From positions 62,001 to 126,000 of the forward strand of contig WIXG01000068.1 of assembly GCA_009869945.1 (NCBI GenBank): a DNA stretch of 64,000 nt. The letters run 5' to 3'. Below the pieces are notes generated by a model. It worked only from the letters and a program-made list of their open reading frames with translations, ran no database searches and was not told the origin of the DNA. The position numbers and the translations under genes were made by a program. This document shows, in pieces, positions 1 through 13,753 of the stretch (positions within the stretch are counted from its first letter, which is position 1; each line of letters opens with the position of its first letter). The stretch comes from Mesaphorura yosii (taxonomy: Eukaryota; Arthropoda; Collembola; Poduromorpha; Tullbergiidae).

Positions 1-3000
1 TCATCCATGTTTTGTAACATTTCAAAGAAGAAGCTGCAGCATCGTGCAATGCAACCCTTTGAACACGGAACATAGTGTAATTGTACTGATAACCACTGAA
101 GAGTAACCAGCATTATTATTATTAAAATTCATATTCTTATTATAAATGTTCATTTTAGCAGCAGCAGCAGCCGCGCTGCCAGGCCCAGGCCTTTGCTTTT
201 ATGTGATCATCGTAATAATTTCCAGTTCAGTGGTCGATCGCATCATGAATGCATTGCTTTCATTCATTACCACCTTATGTCTGGAATTTGGGTGTCTGTT
301 TGATGCTTCGTCGGGGCTTACACGTAGGATTGCATTAACGGATCAGGCAAAGATTGCTTTAATCCATGTACAACTATTTCAAGGGTACTTTGTGCTTTTT
401 GCTTGAAAGTGAGTACGATTCAGTCTTTGTAGCACACCTGTTAAGGGTTTTTCTTATCTAATTTCGTGTGACTTCGCAGAAAACTTCCTCTGAAGCATTC
501 TCAGGGTCTACCAATCCACCAATGATTCATTTGTTGGCTGAGAAGCATCCCGGCAGAAGCTCGAAACTCATTTCAAGCTCTCGTCTTGTTATTCGTACTG
601 TAATTCGCGTAATCATGTTCATTTTTATTAATAGTCCGTATAATTATAATTATAGAGTGCAACGGAACCCATAATTCATAATTCATGCAACGCAAGGCAT
701 GGCTTGAAACAGTGATTGCAGTGCTTTTAGTGTTTAGTCATTCGTCGTGTTGTTTCGTTGCTGGTGGGTGGATTTTATAGCCTTCATAAATAATGCAACC
801 TGTCGGAGCGGACAAGTGAACATGAGATTATAATTGCATATTGCAGCTCTGGATTTTTTCGTACGTGCAATTTTAATTGGAAAACTACGAAATACGTATG
901 AATTGCGTTTCTCGTATCAAGGAATTGGATTTAATTGCGCTCAACTCAAGTGTGAACTGTGAACTGGTGCAATTATTCGCAAGTCGGAAACTTCTCAAAT
1001 AAATTTCACGTAGGATCAGGCCGAGCTCATCGCATCGCCTGATCTCATAATTGCAAGTAATCGTAGTCGTAATTGCACAATGAGTAATTGAAAAGGAACG
1101 ACGAACGAACCACTGAAGATGAACGAGCAGTTTCAGCATTCAGCAGCCAGTGTATGCATTCAGTTCTCGGTTCTCGACACCGGCAGCTCGTCATGATTTA
1201 TTAACAAGACAGGATTGGCTTTGGCTTGGCATTGGCTATTGTGTGGCAGATCAATGATTGATGACTACACTCCAGATTTGAATAGAATGCGTATCGTATC
1301 CGTATAGCGTATCGACAAAGGAAGATTCAATTCAACGTGGTTGTTGGCAGTAAACCGCAAAGCAAGACGGATAATTGACGATGATTTCGTCAAATCATTA
1401 ACACGCATTCAGATCCTGCGTTCTATACTCAAGTCATGAATTCAGACACGTCCTCAGTGCTTGGATCCGGATCATTACGAAATGCAAGGTCATGTCAAGA
1501 TGGCAGACCGGGCACGGCAGCCGTGAAACGGATGAAAATGATAATGTAAATTAAATCCAAGTACTAAGCTTCATTTACTTATATGAAATATGAAGCCAAG
1601 CCAAATCCTGCATTACAACTTGTGTTTCGTATTCCTGTGATGCGGGGAAACTGGAATGGTGAACAAGTGAGAAATTCGGGCGTGTTGCGTCCTCGTGAAT
1701 TTTCAAAAGCCAAAATGCCTTATGATTTACGACGCAAGCACTCAAGACCAAAACGCAGACACGGGACATTTCTAAATCCCATCTTGCAAATGTGCATCGC
1801 ATTATTTACGTACGTCGTGCATCATGCATCAACTTTCTCTCATTTCCTTGCAGTAACGATGCATCATCGTGCAACAACGAAAAGAGCCCATTTCACAATT
1901 TTATTCCATTGACTCCCTCCAATTCATGGGGTCTTAAGTTTCCAATTGTGACGGTGTGACGTGCGTCTGCGACGGGAAAAGTAACAACTTGACACTTTAC
2001 AGTTGTTGTTGCAGTTGGAATGTGAAATGCACCGTGCGTGGCGTGGCTTGGTGTGGCTGCCACGCAAATCTAATCTTTTACTGTTTCTGTTTCGTTCCGA
2101 AGAAGAGGTACATCGTACATTGTCAGAATACAAAAGTAATCTTGGGCAGAAAGAGTGAAAACCATTCACAGGGGAATTATTTGGAAAAATGCAATGCAGC
2201 GCAACGCAATACAACGCGAGAAATACGGAGTTCGAGAGGGGGCGAACGAGGAAGATGCTTTTATAAGATGATTTTGAATGAAATGATAAATGCAGTGAAG
2301 TGAAGTGTGGCCTGGAGCAGCAGACAAAGTGCATGCATGCATTGTACTGCAGCACTTAACTCAATTAATTATGCATAATTGTGTTTAATCCTGGTTTAGT
2401 GACAGACAGGGCAGAGGCCGTCGCTATACCCGTAATTGGCTTTTAATGATCTTATGAGCCTGTGCTAGCTTTCTTCGTCCTCGCGTAAATTACCCTTGAG
2501 CACACGCTGATTCCGAATAGCAGAAAAGCATTCTTTTTCTTTGATGTATTCTCCACATTAAGGCCGTACATCCTCTGATTCCTCTGTCATCTCGCGTATT
2601 TATTCATGCAAAACAAGAAATCACGACTCACGACACCACGCAACGAGAGGAGACAAGCCAAGATACAATTTCCATACAAGAATTCCGCTTTGTTTTTCTT
2701 TTCAGTTTCAATTTCCCACATATCACGTCAATTCACCCGAGCTCAAGCCCCAGCCCAGCCAAGTTTTAAATTGCAGACGCAGAATTCGAACGCATGATCT
2801 CGAGACAAGAAAGGCAGGAGAAGATGAAGGAGCAGCAGCTCTTGCCATTGCCTGCCATATATTATTAAAGTATCACGAAAATGTGAAAGAAATGTTTCTC
2901 GGAAAAGAAACCTTAAAGAACCCTGAAGCAGCTCCCATCGCATCGCGTCGAGGAGGAAGCCAAGCCAAGTACATCAGTCAAGTCAATATCAAAATAAAAA

Positions 3001-6000
3001 AATCAGAGATTGAGCAGGAATTTCGTCTCATGCAATCTGCAATCTGCAAAGTAATGTAATAGAATCGTCTACGACTCGAGCCAGCCGAGATTCTATTACA
3101 AATACACAACAATGTTGATGATGCTCATGCTGTTTATTCTCTTGTGTAGTCGCGGGTCTCTGTCGCTCGTTCGTTTGCATTTTGCATCATTTGTGATCTC
3201 TGGCATGGCCTACGATGAATATTCTAGGCGGCCCGATATCATGTAGCCCATTACGCGAGGCAAAGAAGTCTTCATTTTATGGGAAACGCAAACGGAACGG
3301 CAAATGCTTGCGAGAAAATATTGCAAGAATTCGAAATGGCAAATGGAGACGACGGGATTCTTCGAATTTGCTCGCTTTCTTCTCTTTCGTTGTTCTGTTC
3401 TGCGTTGCTTTCATGCATCATCATCTTCATTTTGTTCACGATCATGATGATCGTGATCACATGTGAAAGGCAAAGCAAAGAGGCGGATGCAGGAAGTTGA
3501 AAGACAGCGCCGCGGTGCAAATGGTAAATGGAATATTGAATAGAATTTTAAATAAAGCTCGCAGGTCGCAATCGCCGTACGGCTGTACAAAGATGTGAAA
3601 TGTACAGAGAATGACAATAGAATTGGGTTTGACGGTATCTTTGTTTGAGGATCAAGAAAGTGCTCGAATTTAAGGAATAAATCTAATCATCAGAACGAAA
3701 GCCCTGAAGGCCAGGGCAGAGCCAAGTCAAGTGTCCGCACTCATTTCGCTCAAAAGTCCAAAAAAACGTGCGACGGCGACACGCACTCACACACGCAACA
3801 CGCGCATCAAGATCAACAGCCGAAGCATATTGGAATGACAATAAAAGTAATTTATAAAGTAACTGTAACTTTGCTTTGGATGCTGGAAACATATTTTTTT
3901 ACGCATCATAATCGTGTCTGCACGCTTTATGATGTATGGTTTGCCTTTGCCATTGCCTCGATTTTGCATTACTGCGGGATTCGGATTCCCCAACGCTTCG
4001 GGAGCGTAAGAGCTTGGCTTTTTTCATACTTTATTGCCCTTGCACAAAGCATTCGTACACTTTGTGCTGCATGGCTACAATGGTACATGGCTCGGCTCGG
4101 ACGGGATGGAAAAGTTCAACCATTTTTTATTCGATTTGTATTGAAGCATGCGCGCAAACTCACAAACAAGAAGCAACCCTTTCCCGTTCCAACTCTCCGC
4201 ACTGCTCTGCGCTGTTCTCCATTTGCGTTATGCATTTACATATGTGTAAGAACATTGTTGTTGTTCGTGTATTGTTGTTTTGTTTCCAATGAAAAATCGC
4301 GAATGCACGTAGAGAGCAGATAGCATGCAGATACAATGCACATTATAATAGCACGCACAATGGACCCATTATTAAAATACTCCGGTCGAGTACGAGCATA
4401 CATTAACCACTGCCCTGCCATTAACATTAACCGAGCCCGAGATCATGTCCATGCGTCTACGCTGTGTCTATGCACATTTTAAATAAATTTAATGTGATGC
4501 ATGTGCAGTCACCTAGAAATGCATAACGTACATTCGCATAAGGCCAAGGTCCCGGACCTTAAATTTGTCCATTTCATCTCGCTCATTGCCAGTCAGTCCG
4601 TGAATTAAATTGCCTAATTCATAATCCAGTTCAGATTCTGTGTTATTCGGGTGAACTTATCCAGATCTCTTTAATTTAAAGCCAGAATCAAATTTTTCGA
4701 GTGATATTTGTGCCTGATTGCTTTGACATTGGGAATTTTAGTCTAATCGCTGTCTCGCCTTGTGTATTACGTGTTCATTCGAAGGAGAATTCGGCGTGCA
4801 TCCTTTTTAATCCCCAAATCTCAAGTGTAAACATTGGAGTCAATGGATTCGAGTCTCGAAAAGGAAAAGGTGAGATAACGCAACGCAACGTGTGAACCGA
4901 TTCCCCTCTTCCTTGTGCGGCAATTGTTCTTTTCGGTGCCTACCTGAGAAAAGGTGCTTGACAGGATTCGCAAGGGCTCAAAAAGGCAAAAGATCCTATC
5001 GAACCCTTTCTAATGAATTACGTTACGGCACGTCCAGACACAAAGGTAAAGAAGGTCTGAAGGTCCGAAGTCAATCATCATCATAAAGTGCGGCCGCTGC
5101 CACGGCTCGTCAGCCGTACAAAAAAGTGATTGACAAATGCTAGCTGATAGAGTTCGAGTCAAAAAGCCAAACAGGTTTCGAATCACGTTCGTTCATCACG
5201 TCTGGCAGTTCGTGTCTGAACCGAGTCGGGTCGAAAGTCTGTCTCGTAATTTAGCGTAATCACAAGTCGCGTACTATTGGCGATTATGTAATGGAGCAAA
5301 ATGCATAATTAATGCAATCGCCACGCCATGCTGCGCCGCCGCGCATGCGAGCCGAATCAAGGCCAGACAGCGTCAGTCAGTCGAGTGGGCAATTAATGTC
5401 AGTTTAACGTAGTGCGAGACATTCCGTGCATGCCAGCATGCGTGTAACGCCAGCACAGCGCAGCGCCCAAGAAGGAATGCGCAATAAAAGGCCATTACGA
5501 AGATCAATGGAAAGTTCATTAGTCTCTCCGGGTGCAACGCATTGCATTTGCATAGTGAGACATTGACATAGATTTTAAGTAGTCGGCTCGGCTCGGTTCG
5601 AGTGCAGTGCAGTGCGGCAGATGAGGATGCCGATGCTCCAGTTTCCTCATTTCCCATTTCATTTAAATACGCACACAAGAGAAAAAAGGCGACGAGGAAT
5701 GGAAATGAGTAGATGGGTGGAGAGGAAAGACGAGGAGTAATCAATAAATTTACGCGAGGCGAGAGAAAGCTCGCATCTTAAATCCACAGCCGTTCTACTT
5801 TGTACGTAATTCATTCAAAACTTGCCTTGTCTTGAGGCGCAGAGCAGATGCAGATGAGCATCGGGATGAGAATGAAAGAACGCATCGTATTGCATTGCGT
5901 AGAGGGGAGACGGAATAGCTTATTGCACTACTACACATTATGAATTACGCATTACATGTATATCATCATTAACGACTGACTTTCTTCGCTCTGTGCCGTA

Positions 6001-9000
6001 CCTTTTTCTTAGCGGGTTTGTGTTTATGAATGAAATTCGCACTGCATGGAAAGTGAGAATTTTACACGTCTAATTAGCCAGCCGTTAATTTGTCGGAGCC
6101 CTGCGCGAAGAGCCATGACAGTCGATACGTGTGGCCCGGTCGAGCTCTGGATCTCGAATGAGTACGGTAGCTTGCCTTGCTGGGATGCTGGTCGGTTAAT
6201 GAATGAATCTTCTTTCATCTTGCTGCTCTGCTCTGCTATGGGGAAGATTCATTCATTAAAATCTTTCCCTCGTCTCTACGCAGTACAGAGCACATACACA
6301 CACTGTGCATGGTGATGCCTGCATAGCGATGGGATGTTCATTATTTTATGCTAAGAGAAAGCGCCCGCCAGGCGCATGTATAGTAGTTAGCGCAGCATAG
6401 CATGGAGCGTGTACAGATTTCATTTACTACAGAGACAGCAGTCGTGTAGTGTGGTGGCAGTAACGAAGGTGCAGGCACGTAAAAAATTACTATTACTACT
6501 CGTAGTAAAATAATGTGTGCGCTACACGACTGCTGCACGGAGAAAGTTATTAGAGCAGTGTGTCTAGACTTTAGACAACGCCACACACGGCCTTGCGTTG
6601 TAGTAAGCGCAAGAAGTAGGCGTTAATTTAAAATTTAAGGAAAGCACTGCGCTACACATCCGCGGCATCCTAATCTCTTCTTGCTCTATGCTGTGCTGCC
6701 CTCCTTTCTCTGTTCTTTTACTCAGATGCAGTTTGCACGTTGATGAATGCACATGCATGGCACACACGCGTTTTGAATTCATTAAGTTTCGGCTCATACC
6801 TCCTTAAATTATGCCGTAATTGAATACAGCGAGTATTCACGTATTCGCATTTAGCATCAGATTTCATGCAGGGCTGGGCTCAGGGCTCGTCCGCCCGTGC
6901 TTTCGGTACTGCATGGCAACAAACCGAAAAATCCATACAAATATTGAAAATCGGTACGAACACAGCCAGCGAAGCCTGGCCTATAGTTATAAGAATTGAA
7001 TTCACGAACGGAGATGAAGACGATTTTTCATGCCGAATTTCTTGAGCTTCTTCCTCACATCGACTCACATGCCAAGTCACATAGACATCGAATCTAAAAT
7101 TCCGATCAATATTGACGCGATGCGATTTTTCCATCGCTTCCCCTTCGTCGTTTCCCTTGGAAAATATTTCGACGGCGCGGCACGACGTACTCTTTCTCTA
7201 CAATATTCACGGAATATTACAAGTAGATCCATTTATTGTACATATCCTCAAGCCAAGCCAGGCCAGACCGGGCACGACAGGCATCGCACGGCTTGGCTTG
7301 GCAGGGAAAGCATTGCCATTGCATGTATTATGCATCACGCTGCTTTTGCTTTTACTCTTGCCTTTGCTGTTCCCCGCACTGCACTGCTCCGTAGGCTTCT
7401 TGCGATTGCTTTCCTTCATTGCTGGTTGGTTGGCAACGGAACGAAAAAATGACATGGCATCATATCATGTCGATATAGACAGTTTAGCCCTAAACCCCAT
7501 GCCGCGTGCCGCCGCGCAGTGTACGGGCACGGCACGGAACGGGAACGAAGCACCGTGTACTGTGCACACGGTTGAATGCTCTTTATGTACGAATCAAGCT
7601 GCTGCTGCTGCTTTTACTTTACGTACCGTACGGAATACCAATTTCAGCACCAATTCGTACGCTTGCAATACAAAATTGGGATTGGGCACAAGCATGCCAC
7701 AAGCACGGAACGGAGAATGCATGGAATGTTCATAATTACTCGTAAAATTGTTGAGTTATGAATTACGAAATGGCAGTAATGTGTAAGCCTGTAATTATGT
7801 GTATTATTCCGGTACTCGTCTCCATACGCCAGTCCAACATGAATTATACTTGTACAAATAGCAGGAGGTCCATGTCTCCATACTCGCGCTTGATGCAGAC
7901 TTGTAAGCAGAAGAAGCAGGCATAAAATTATGAGAAATGAATGCTCGCTGCAAATGAAAGTGAAAAGTTGGCGGATAAATTGGTTTCCAACCCATTTGCC
8001 GTCATCATCATAAACATCTTTCGCAAACGCGCCGCGCTGCACTCTGCGTACGCTCGAGATGAGTTACTGATTTAGCTTATGGCTTATGTAAATTACATGC
8101 GAGTCTGCTAAGCTCCGTTCATTTCCTGACTCCATTAAAAGTAAGACATGCTGCGTACGGTATTCATGTCTTTACAAGTTGTGGCTGCTTTCACTCACAG
8201 ACAAGACAAGCCAACTCGATACTTAATACACGTATTCAATAACTTGAGTTGTTAGTTTGGGGTTTGTGGCAGCACGCAATACGCAACCGACCGAGTAAAG
8301 ATTTGAAGCAACTCTTCAGGGGATTGATTCACCATTATGCATTGAATTTCAGACTTTCTTTTTTCATTTCCTTTTGTGCGTTATGCGTATGTGGATTGTG
8401 GAAACAGAGTCACAATAAAGCAGATAGCAGACACGGACTCGCAGTGTGTTGTGTTGTAAATGAATGATGATGATGAGAAGGAGCGGCTGAAATGAGTTCT
8501 TTTATCTGGCGGGGTTAGAGCCAAGAAGGCAGAAAATTTCCAAAATAAAATATCGGGACGACGATGATGAATTTCTCTTTTGTGCCGTTTACAATTTCTA
8601 TTGGATAAGAAGAATAGCAACAATAATGGAAACAGGATCTTATTATGCATCCAACCGCAACACAAATACACAGCCGCACAAAGCGTGACTTAGCTTGGCA
8701 TGCGGGTGATGCTAGCACGACGCGCATTAGATAATGACTTTTGACAAAATCTATCGTGTATGGTTTATAATGAGAGATCGATCCATCGAACGAACGGGCA
8801 CGAGCATTGCCTGGGCCTGTTGAATTGGAAAATGAGGGTGACTCCCTCAGCTCGTCTGTCGATCGAGCTACGGTTTGGCTGGGCTGCGGCGAGGCCAGGC
8901 GACGGCCGTCCACGAAACAACAGACTCGAAGAACATGGCACGAACACATAATGTGCAATTGATATGTAATGATGATGGACAACCGAGAACGCGAACCTCC

Positions 9001-9153
9001 ACACTAATCCATACTTGCTATTGCTGCTCGCTATAAATAATGGACCTCGTCATTTCATGATGGCCGACAAGCCCAAACCTTTTGATTTCCTGTCTACTTT
9101 CTCCACTGTATTTGATTTCTAGATAGAATGGCTTAGCTTTCGTGATCTGCTCT
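1..9153. other. Gene-poor flank, no recognised gene
   Basis: No open frame here resembles a known protein family and no stretch reads like conserved coding sequence. It contains a short ATT run near 112-125, a CAG run near 158-172, ATGC-rich words and a CAAGCC/GGCTTG inverted repeat at 7249-7300. One weak intron-like unit lies at 409-479: a GTGAGT donor, then 71 bp later a CAG acceptor after a pyrimidine-rich run. The flanking frames are short and unconvincing. A roughly 200-codon open frame at 7112-7735 begins with TTG and is dominated by low-complexity words, so I do not call it a gene. Confidence 0.6.
7249..7300. repeat. Inverted repeat of CAAGCCAAGCC
   Basis: The left arm CAAGCCAAGCC (7249-7259) is the exact reverse complement of GGCTTGGCTTG (7290-7300), with a 30-nt spacer. 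The arms are copies of the pentamer word (AAGCC / GGCTT) that recurs through the non-coding part of the window. It could fold as an 11-bp stem. It may instead be a chance pairing of two low-complexity runs in opposite orientation. Confidence 0.7.
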
Positions 9154-9161
9154 GTCCTGTG
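9154..9161. repeat. Target-site duplication, left copy
   Basis: GTCCTGTG, identical to the copy at 9591-9598. The 8-bp length fits hAT-superfamily insertion. Confidence 0.75.
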
Positions 9162-9590
9162 TAGTGTTGGTTAAATCACACTTTTTTTTATTAACTCACA
9201 TTGCACTGTCATATAGTGTGAAATAAAGCACAATTTGTGATATGTGATATATCGTGACATGTTGCCAATTCATAACATCACAACCCACGTGTGAAGTGTG
9301 AAATACAAGAAATTAATGACACTACTATTAACAACAAAGCGCGAAGATTCAGAGTATAACCAATGCTGCAGTAAAAATAAGCCAAATCGAAGAATTTCCT
9401 TCCAATTTTCACATTTTCCGTTCAAAATTTTCTACTTATCAACAGTACTCTCTCATTAATTGATTATTATTATGATTTTATGTTCAAAATGGCGTCAAAA
9501 TTACATTATTTCACATATCACATTTGGGGTTCATTTCATACCCCTTTTTTTAACGTTATTTACCACTGTTATATCACATGTTCAACACTG
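9162..9590. mobile_element. hAT-like non-autonomous element (MITE)
   Basis: This 429-bp element is flanked by the exact 8-bp direct repeat GTCCTGTG (9154-9161 and 9591-9598), the duplication length of hAT transposons. The left end reads TAGTGTTG (9162-9169); the right end read inward is CAGTGTTG (9590-9583), a 7/8 match similar to hAT termini. Inside, short TCACAT/ATGTGA words crowd both flanks, and a perfect internal inverted pair GTGATATGTG (9237-9246) / CACATATCAC (9512-9521) is present, as expected for subterminal repeats. There is no transposase frame, so it would depend on an autonomous relative elsewhere. The AT-rich interior differs from surrounding DNA. The exact target duplication implies a fairly intact insertion, though the short termini leave family assignment tentative. 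Confidence 0.78.
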
Positions 9591-9598
9591 GTCCTGTG
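9591..9598. repeat. Target-site duplication, right copy
   Basis: GTCCTGTG immediately after the right terminus CAACACTG, identical to 9154-9161. Confidence 0.75.
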
Positions 9599-11724
9599 GT
9601 CATGCCACGCCACACTAAAATACAAGACATGATTTGACATAGTTTGAACTGAATGACTGGTAGTAGTGGCGACTCAAGTCAGGCAGCACGCCAGGTTAGA
9701 AATGACGATTCATAATTAATGATTCATGAAATTTCTCGCCTCGCCATATTTCGGCCGTTTTCGTATTGATAATTCAGAATCTCACACGTAGCATCTCTCG
9801 CGTGATAAATAGTGTGAAAACAATCGGCTTACCTTTCACGGATAAACTTCTTTTCGATGACAATGGCATGGCACGAAGCATCGTGAATTCTGTGTTGACT
9901 TGACTGGAACGGCTGGAGGGTACGGCGGTGTTGAAGGCCCGATTCTCAAGTCGCCCCCGTTCGGAATTCCGTGTTCGCTGTGGCTGTCATCTGCTGCTGC
10001 TCGAGTGCTGTGCTGTGCTGTGGCGGCTTCTAAAATCAACAAAAAAACAGACCCAATTAATGCACGATACTTAATTACAGCTGCGCTGCGCGCTGGGAAT
10101 TCTAAAAATAGAGCAGCACGTGTGAAAGTGAATAAATTAGGCTACTGTCGCGTTGAGAAAGGTCGTGGAAAGAAATTATAGTACGATATGATTATAAAAT
10201 ACGTCGTCTGCGTCGGAGTGCCGTGCAAGACAAGTAGGTTAATAGGAAAAGTATGTCTCGTGTCTCATTTGACACCCGCTTCACTTATTATACAGCGCTC
10301 GCCTGCATCCGAATGCAGGAGCGTGCAGGCTGGAGATGAAAAAAGAACAAATTAGAGTCTGAGAGAAAGAAATGAATGAAAAAGTCCTTTGAGAGAGAAA
10401 GTGTGAGTCTGAATGACGACGAGCTGCAAGAAGAAGGAAGGAGAGGCGAAGAGACGAACGAGATGAGGTTCGAGAACTCTTTAAATGAGTACGACGACGA
10501 CTGCACGACGGCACGTTAAGACTTTATATTATAATGAAATCTGTGCAGATGCAAATTATATAAAGACTATACCTACTCGTAGTATTACGAGAAGGTGAAG
10601 GAACGTGAAATGCACAAATGGAATGAAAGAGAAAATCATTAATGCGTACGACGTAACGAACGTTGACGTTGGCCATGGCCACGCTACACGTTTCTAACTC
10701 TAAAAATAGACCACGCACTAATTTGGATGCACCAACAAGTGGGACACATAAATTAATTTGTGATCTGTGCCGCGATGCACGCTGAAGAAAGTTTGCATAA
10801 ACTTTTTCCGCCGTGCCGCACCGCACCGTTCGCGAAAGTTACGATCTTAATGCCTTAAATACACCTTTTATCTTTACGAGATGAGACGTATTAGCAGGCA
10901 GTGCAGCGCAGAGAAGAAGAAAACGCGTACGTTACGTGTAAAGTGAAAGTATTGAGAGACTTGATCTCTGCGTATACAAGATTAGAATACTTTCTTACTT
11001 TTTCTCATCTTTCTCGCCCGTGCCCGTGTGCGCTTCGTTGCCTGCCTGCCACTGCCGTGCCGTCTTAGTCTTATTATAATATTATAAAATGAGTCTTCTT
11101 TCTCGCTTTCTCTCATCTTCATCTTCATTTTCATCTCTTCTGGCTCCCCGCACAACGAACGCTATGCTGGTGGTGGTTGAGGCTTACTTTCTTTTCTTTT
11201 AATATATTACTTTATGACTACAACTACTTAAGAACTCTTTCTCACTTTCTACGTCTACTTTTTAGCCCTACTTACTACTAAAAAGTCTCATTTAGTTGGT
11301 GCGAGATCTTGGCACGGAAAAGATCACTGCGAGAAAGACTCCTCGTACTTTTACACGGCAAATCTTTACCTTTTCTTCTAATTTAGTCTTCTAATTGCAG
11401 AACACGTTAAGTAAAACCAAAATCAAACTTCAACTGGAGGAAAGTGAGACAGATTCAAGACTTGGAGAGCAGAAGCGAGACAGTTCGGACGGAGATGAGA
11501 CGAGAAAGAGATTGAGTTTGAATTTGAATCTGGATCCGAAGATTGCAAGCAGGCAGACTCGTCGAGGAAGAAGTTTCCAAAGTGCCCACTTTGTGTACGT
11601 GTACTCGTGAGTCGTGTTCCGTGAGTTGGTGTATTGTGAATTTTTCGTTTGTATTTCGGGGTTCAAACACACACATGCAAAGTAGTACTTCAAGACGTGC
11701 CACGGCGGCGCGGGCACGGGTTCT

Positions 11725-11754
11725 TGGCTTGGCTTGCCTTGGCGTGGCGTGGCG
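11725..11754 (+). repeat. TGGCN pentamer array
   Basis: Six consecutive pentamers with one mismatch: TGGCT, TGGCT, TGCCT, TGGCG, TGGCG, TGGCG. The fifth base varies while TGGC is kept. The same design recurs at 13754-13783, and two- or three-unit versions are scattered in both orientations, for example near 24640, 27350 and 43880. Confidence 0.8.
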
Positions 11755-13753
11755 GGTGAGCACATAAGGCCGATCAAGACGGGACGGGCAGAGTACCACT
11801 ACAAGCAACCAGCACGGCTCCCTACTCGGCATAGCGGCATTGCCTGCTATTGCATTACCAGAATGATGTCATCAACTTTAACATGCAAGATGTGAAAAAA
11901 GTAAAACCAAAAGCAATCCTCTTGCAGAATCTGATCTGAATGCAAAAGCACACATGTACACATCCACATTCGTAGTCGTAGTCGCGTAGCACGGCACTTT
12001 ACAATATGAATTTTTATATTTTTGTATTCAAGCATTCACTATCGATTTCTCTTCCTGTTGTTACCTTACGCGGTATCAAGATCTCAGGAAATTCTGTGTA
12101 CCTGCTCTGCTTTGCCTTGTCTGGTGTAAGGTACCCAAAATAGTCTCGCATATCTTGAAAAAATCCCAGCCTGACATTGCCGATGATGCCTGATTGGCTG
12201 CCAGGACACAAGAAAAGATGCAAAAAACGGCCGAGAACCGTGAATTGTGTAACTGTAAATTTTTTCAGAACATTTTTTTTCGAATCGGCACATTTCCGTA
12301 AAGAAATTTGAATAGCCACATGCCTTAAAGGGTTACCGAATATTTAAATCGGGATAAAAGCCTTCGTGAATCGTATGCGATTGATTTATTAGAAAAAATA
12401 TTTATAAGAATAGGAAATAAGAAATCGGGGCCCGGAATTTGTGGACTTTCCCACAATGTCTTGGTTCCTTGCTGCAGTGAGTTCATCTGAATAATATATG
12501 CACTCGGCCTTGTGCTTACCTGGCCGGTTATAAAAAATCAATTGGAATATTATGCAAGATCTACTAAAAGGGTTGAAAGGGTCCTCGTCCTCGGTCCTTC
12601 TTGGTTCACACACATGTTTCAGATTTCGGTTATGTAACGTATGTACGGAGCATAAAAAACTATTTTGGGTACTGAAAGGGTTCCCTTCGCTGCGCCTTCG
12701 CCTTTGCCAGCATTTCCATTGTGCCCACTTCAATCTAGTTTGAATACATGCAAATGCTCAATCGTACCGTAGCGTGAATTGTGAATGGTAAATATTCACT
12801 GCTAACTGTGCTAACGCTCACCCGTCTCATCTTTTAATCAGGGTTTCTTCTTTATCGTATCGTGTGAGGATGCGATCGGAAAAGGTTCTCATCTCCCAAG
12901 GTTAAGGCTACCCCTTTCACGGATCCGAAAGGGCCTGCCTGCCTTGCCTGCCTTTTTACAGTTTCCATTCATGCATGCGTTGCATAATCACAATCACACA
13001 GCATATGAATTATACGGATTAATAAAATCAGGCACAGCACAGGTACAATCTGTCTCATCCTTTCCTGTACTGCGTTTTGCTGTTATGCAAAGACATAAAA
13101 AATTATTTTCCATGTCATTTTTTATCCAGTTTCTTTACACTCACTTTCACGTACACGGCGCAGTCAAGCTTCCTTGACCATGGGAAAATTGGTCGGTTCT
13201 TGGTTCATTTCATAATAAAATCTATTCAAATCATATCTCACAACCTCATCTACATAATGCCTATTCTAATTCAATACCGTGCATTGAAATCTCGGCTGCT
13301 GCTTGGTTGTACAGTTACGCAACGTAATTCGGTTGCTTCGTTTTCTTCAAAGAAATTCAATCACAATCACGAAAAAAACGTGTTTGCTATGGGATAAATG
13401 CATTGAAACGGTAAAAACGTAAAATATTGATGCGTATTCAAATTTCTCAATACAAAACCATAAAAAAGTGTCCATGTTAAATACGAAATTTACGATGCTT
13501 TTCCAATATGCACAAGCGGGCTCTTTTTAACGGATGGATATTCGGAGGGCTTAGCAGCTCGGGTTCATTATTCAGTGAGCAGTCAAGCAGCAGCACCTCA
13601 AGACAGCTTTGCGCGTAAGACAAGACGCGCAGCGTCACAGGAGCAAGGAAGTGGCTGTTCACGGAGCGCAACGGCAACGGAAAGTAACCCTTTCAAAGTC
13701 TGCCACAATGATAAATTAGGTTCTTGTCTGATTCTCGTATTCATCCATCAACT

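Noticed and set aside
409-479. 71-bp intron-like segment with GTGAGT donor and CAG acceptor
   Set aside because: The size fits, but the frame that stays open on both sides gives no recognisable or even protein-like product, and no further exons were found.
7112-7735. 207-codon open frame with a leucine-rich stretch
   Set aside because: It starts with TTG, is built of repeated low-complexity words, and overlaps an inverted repeat and several other random frames.
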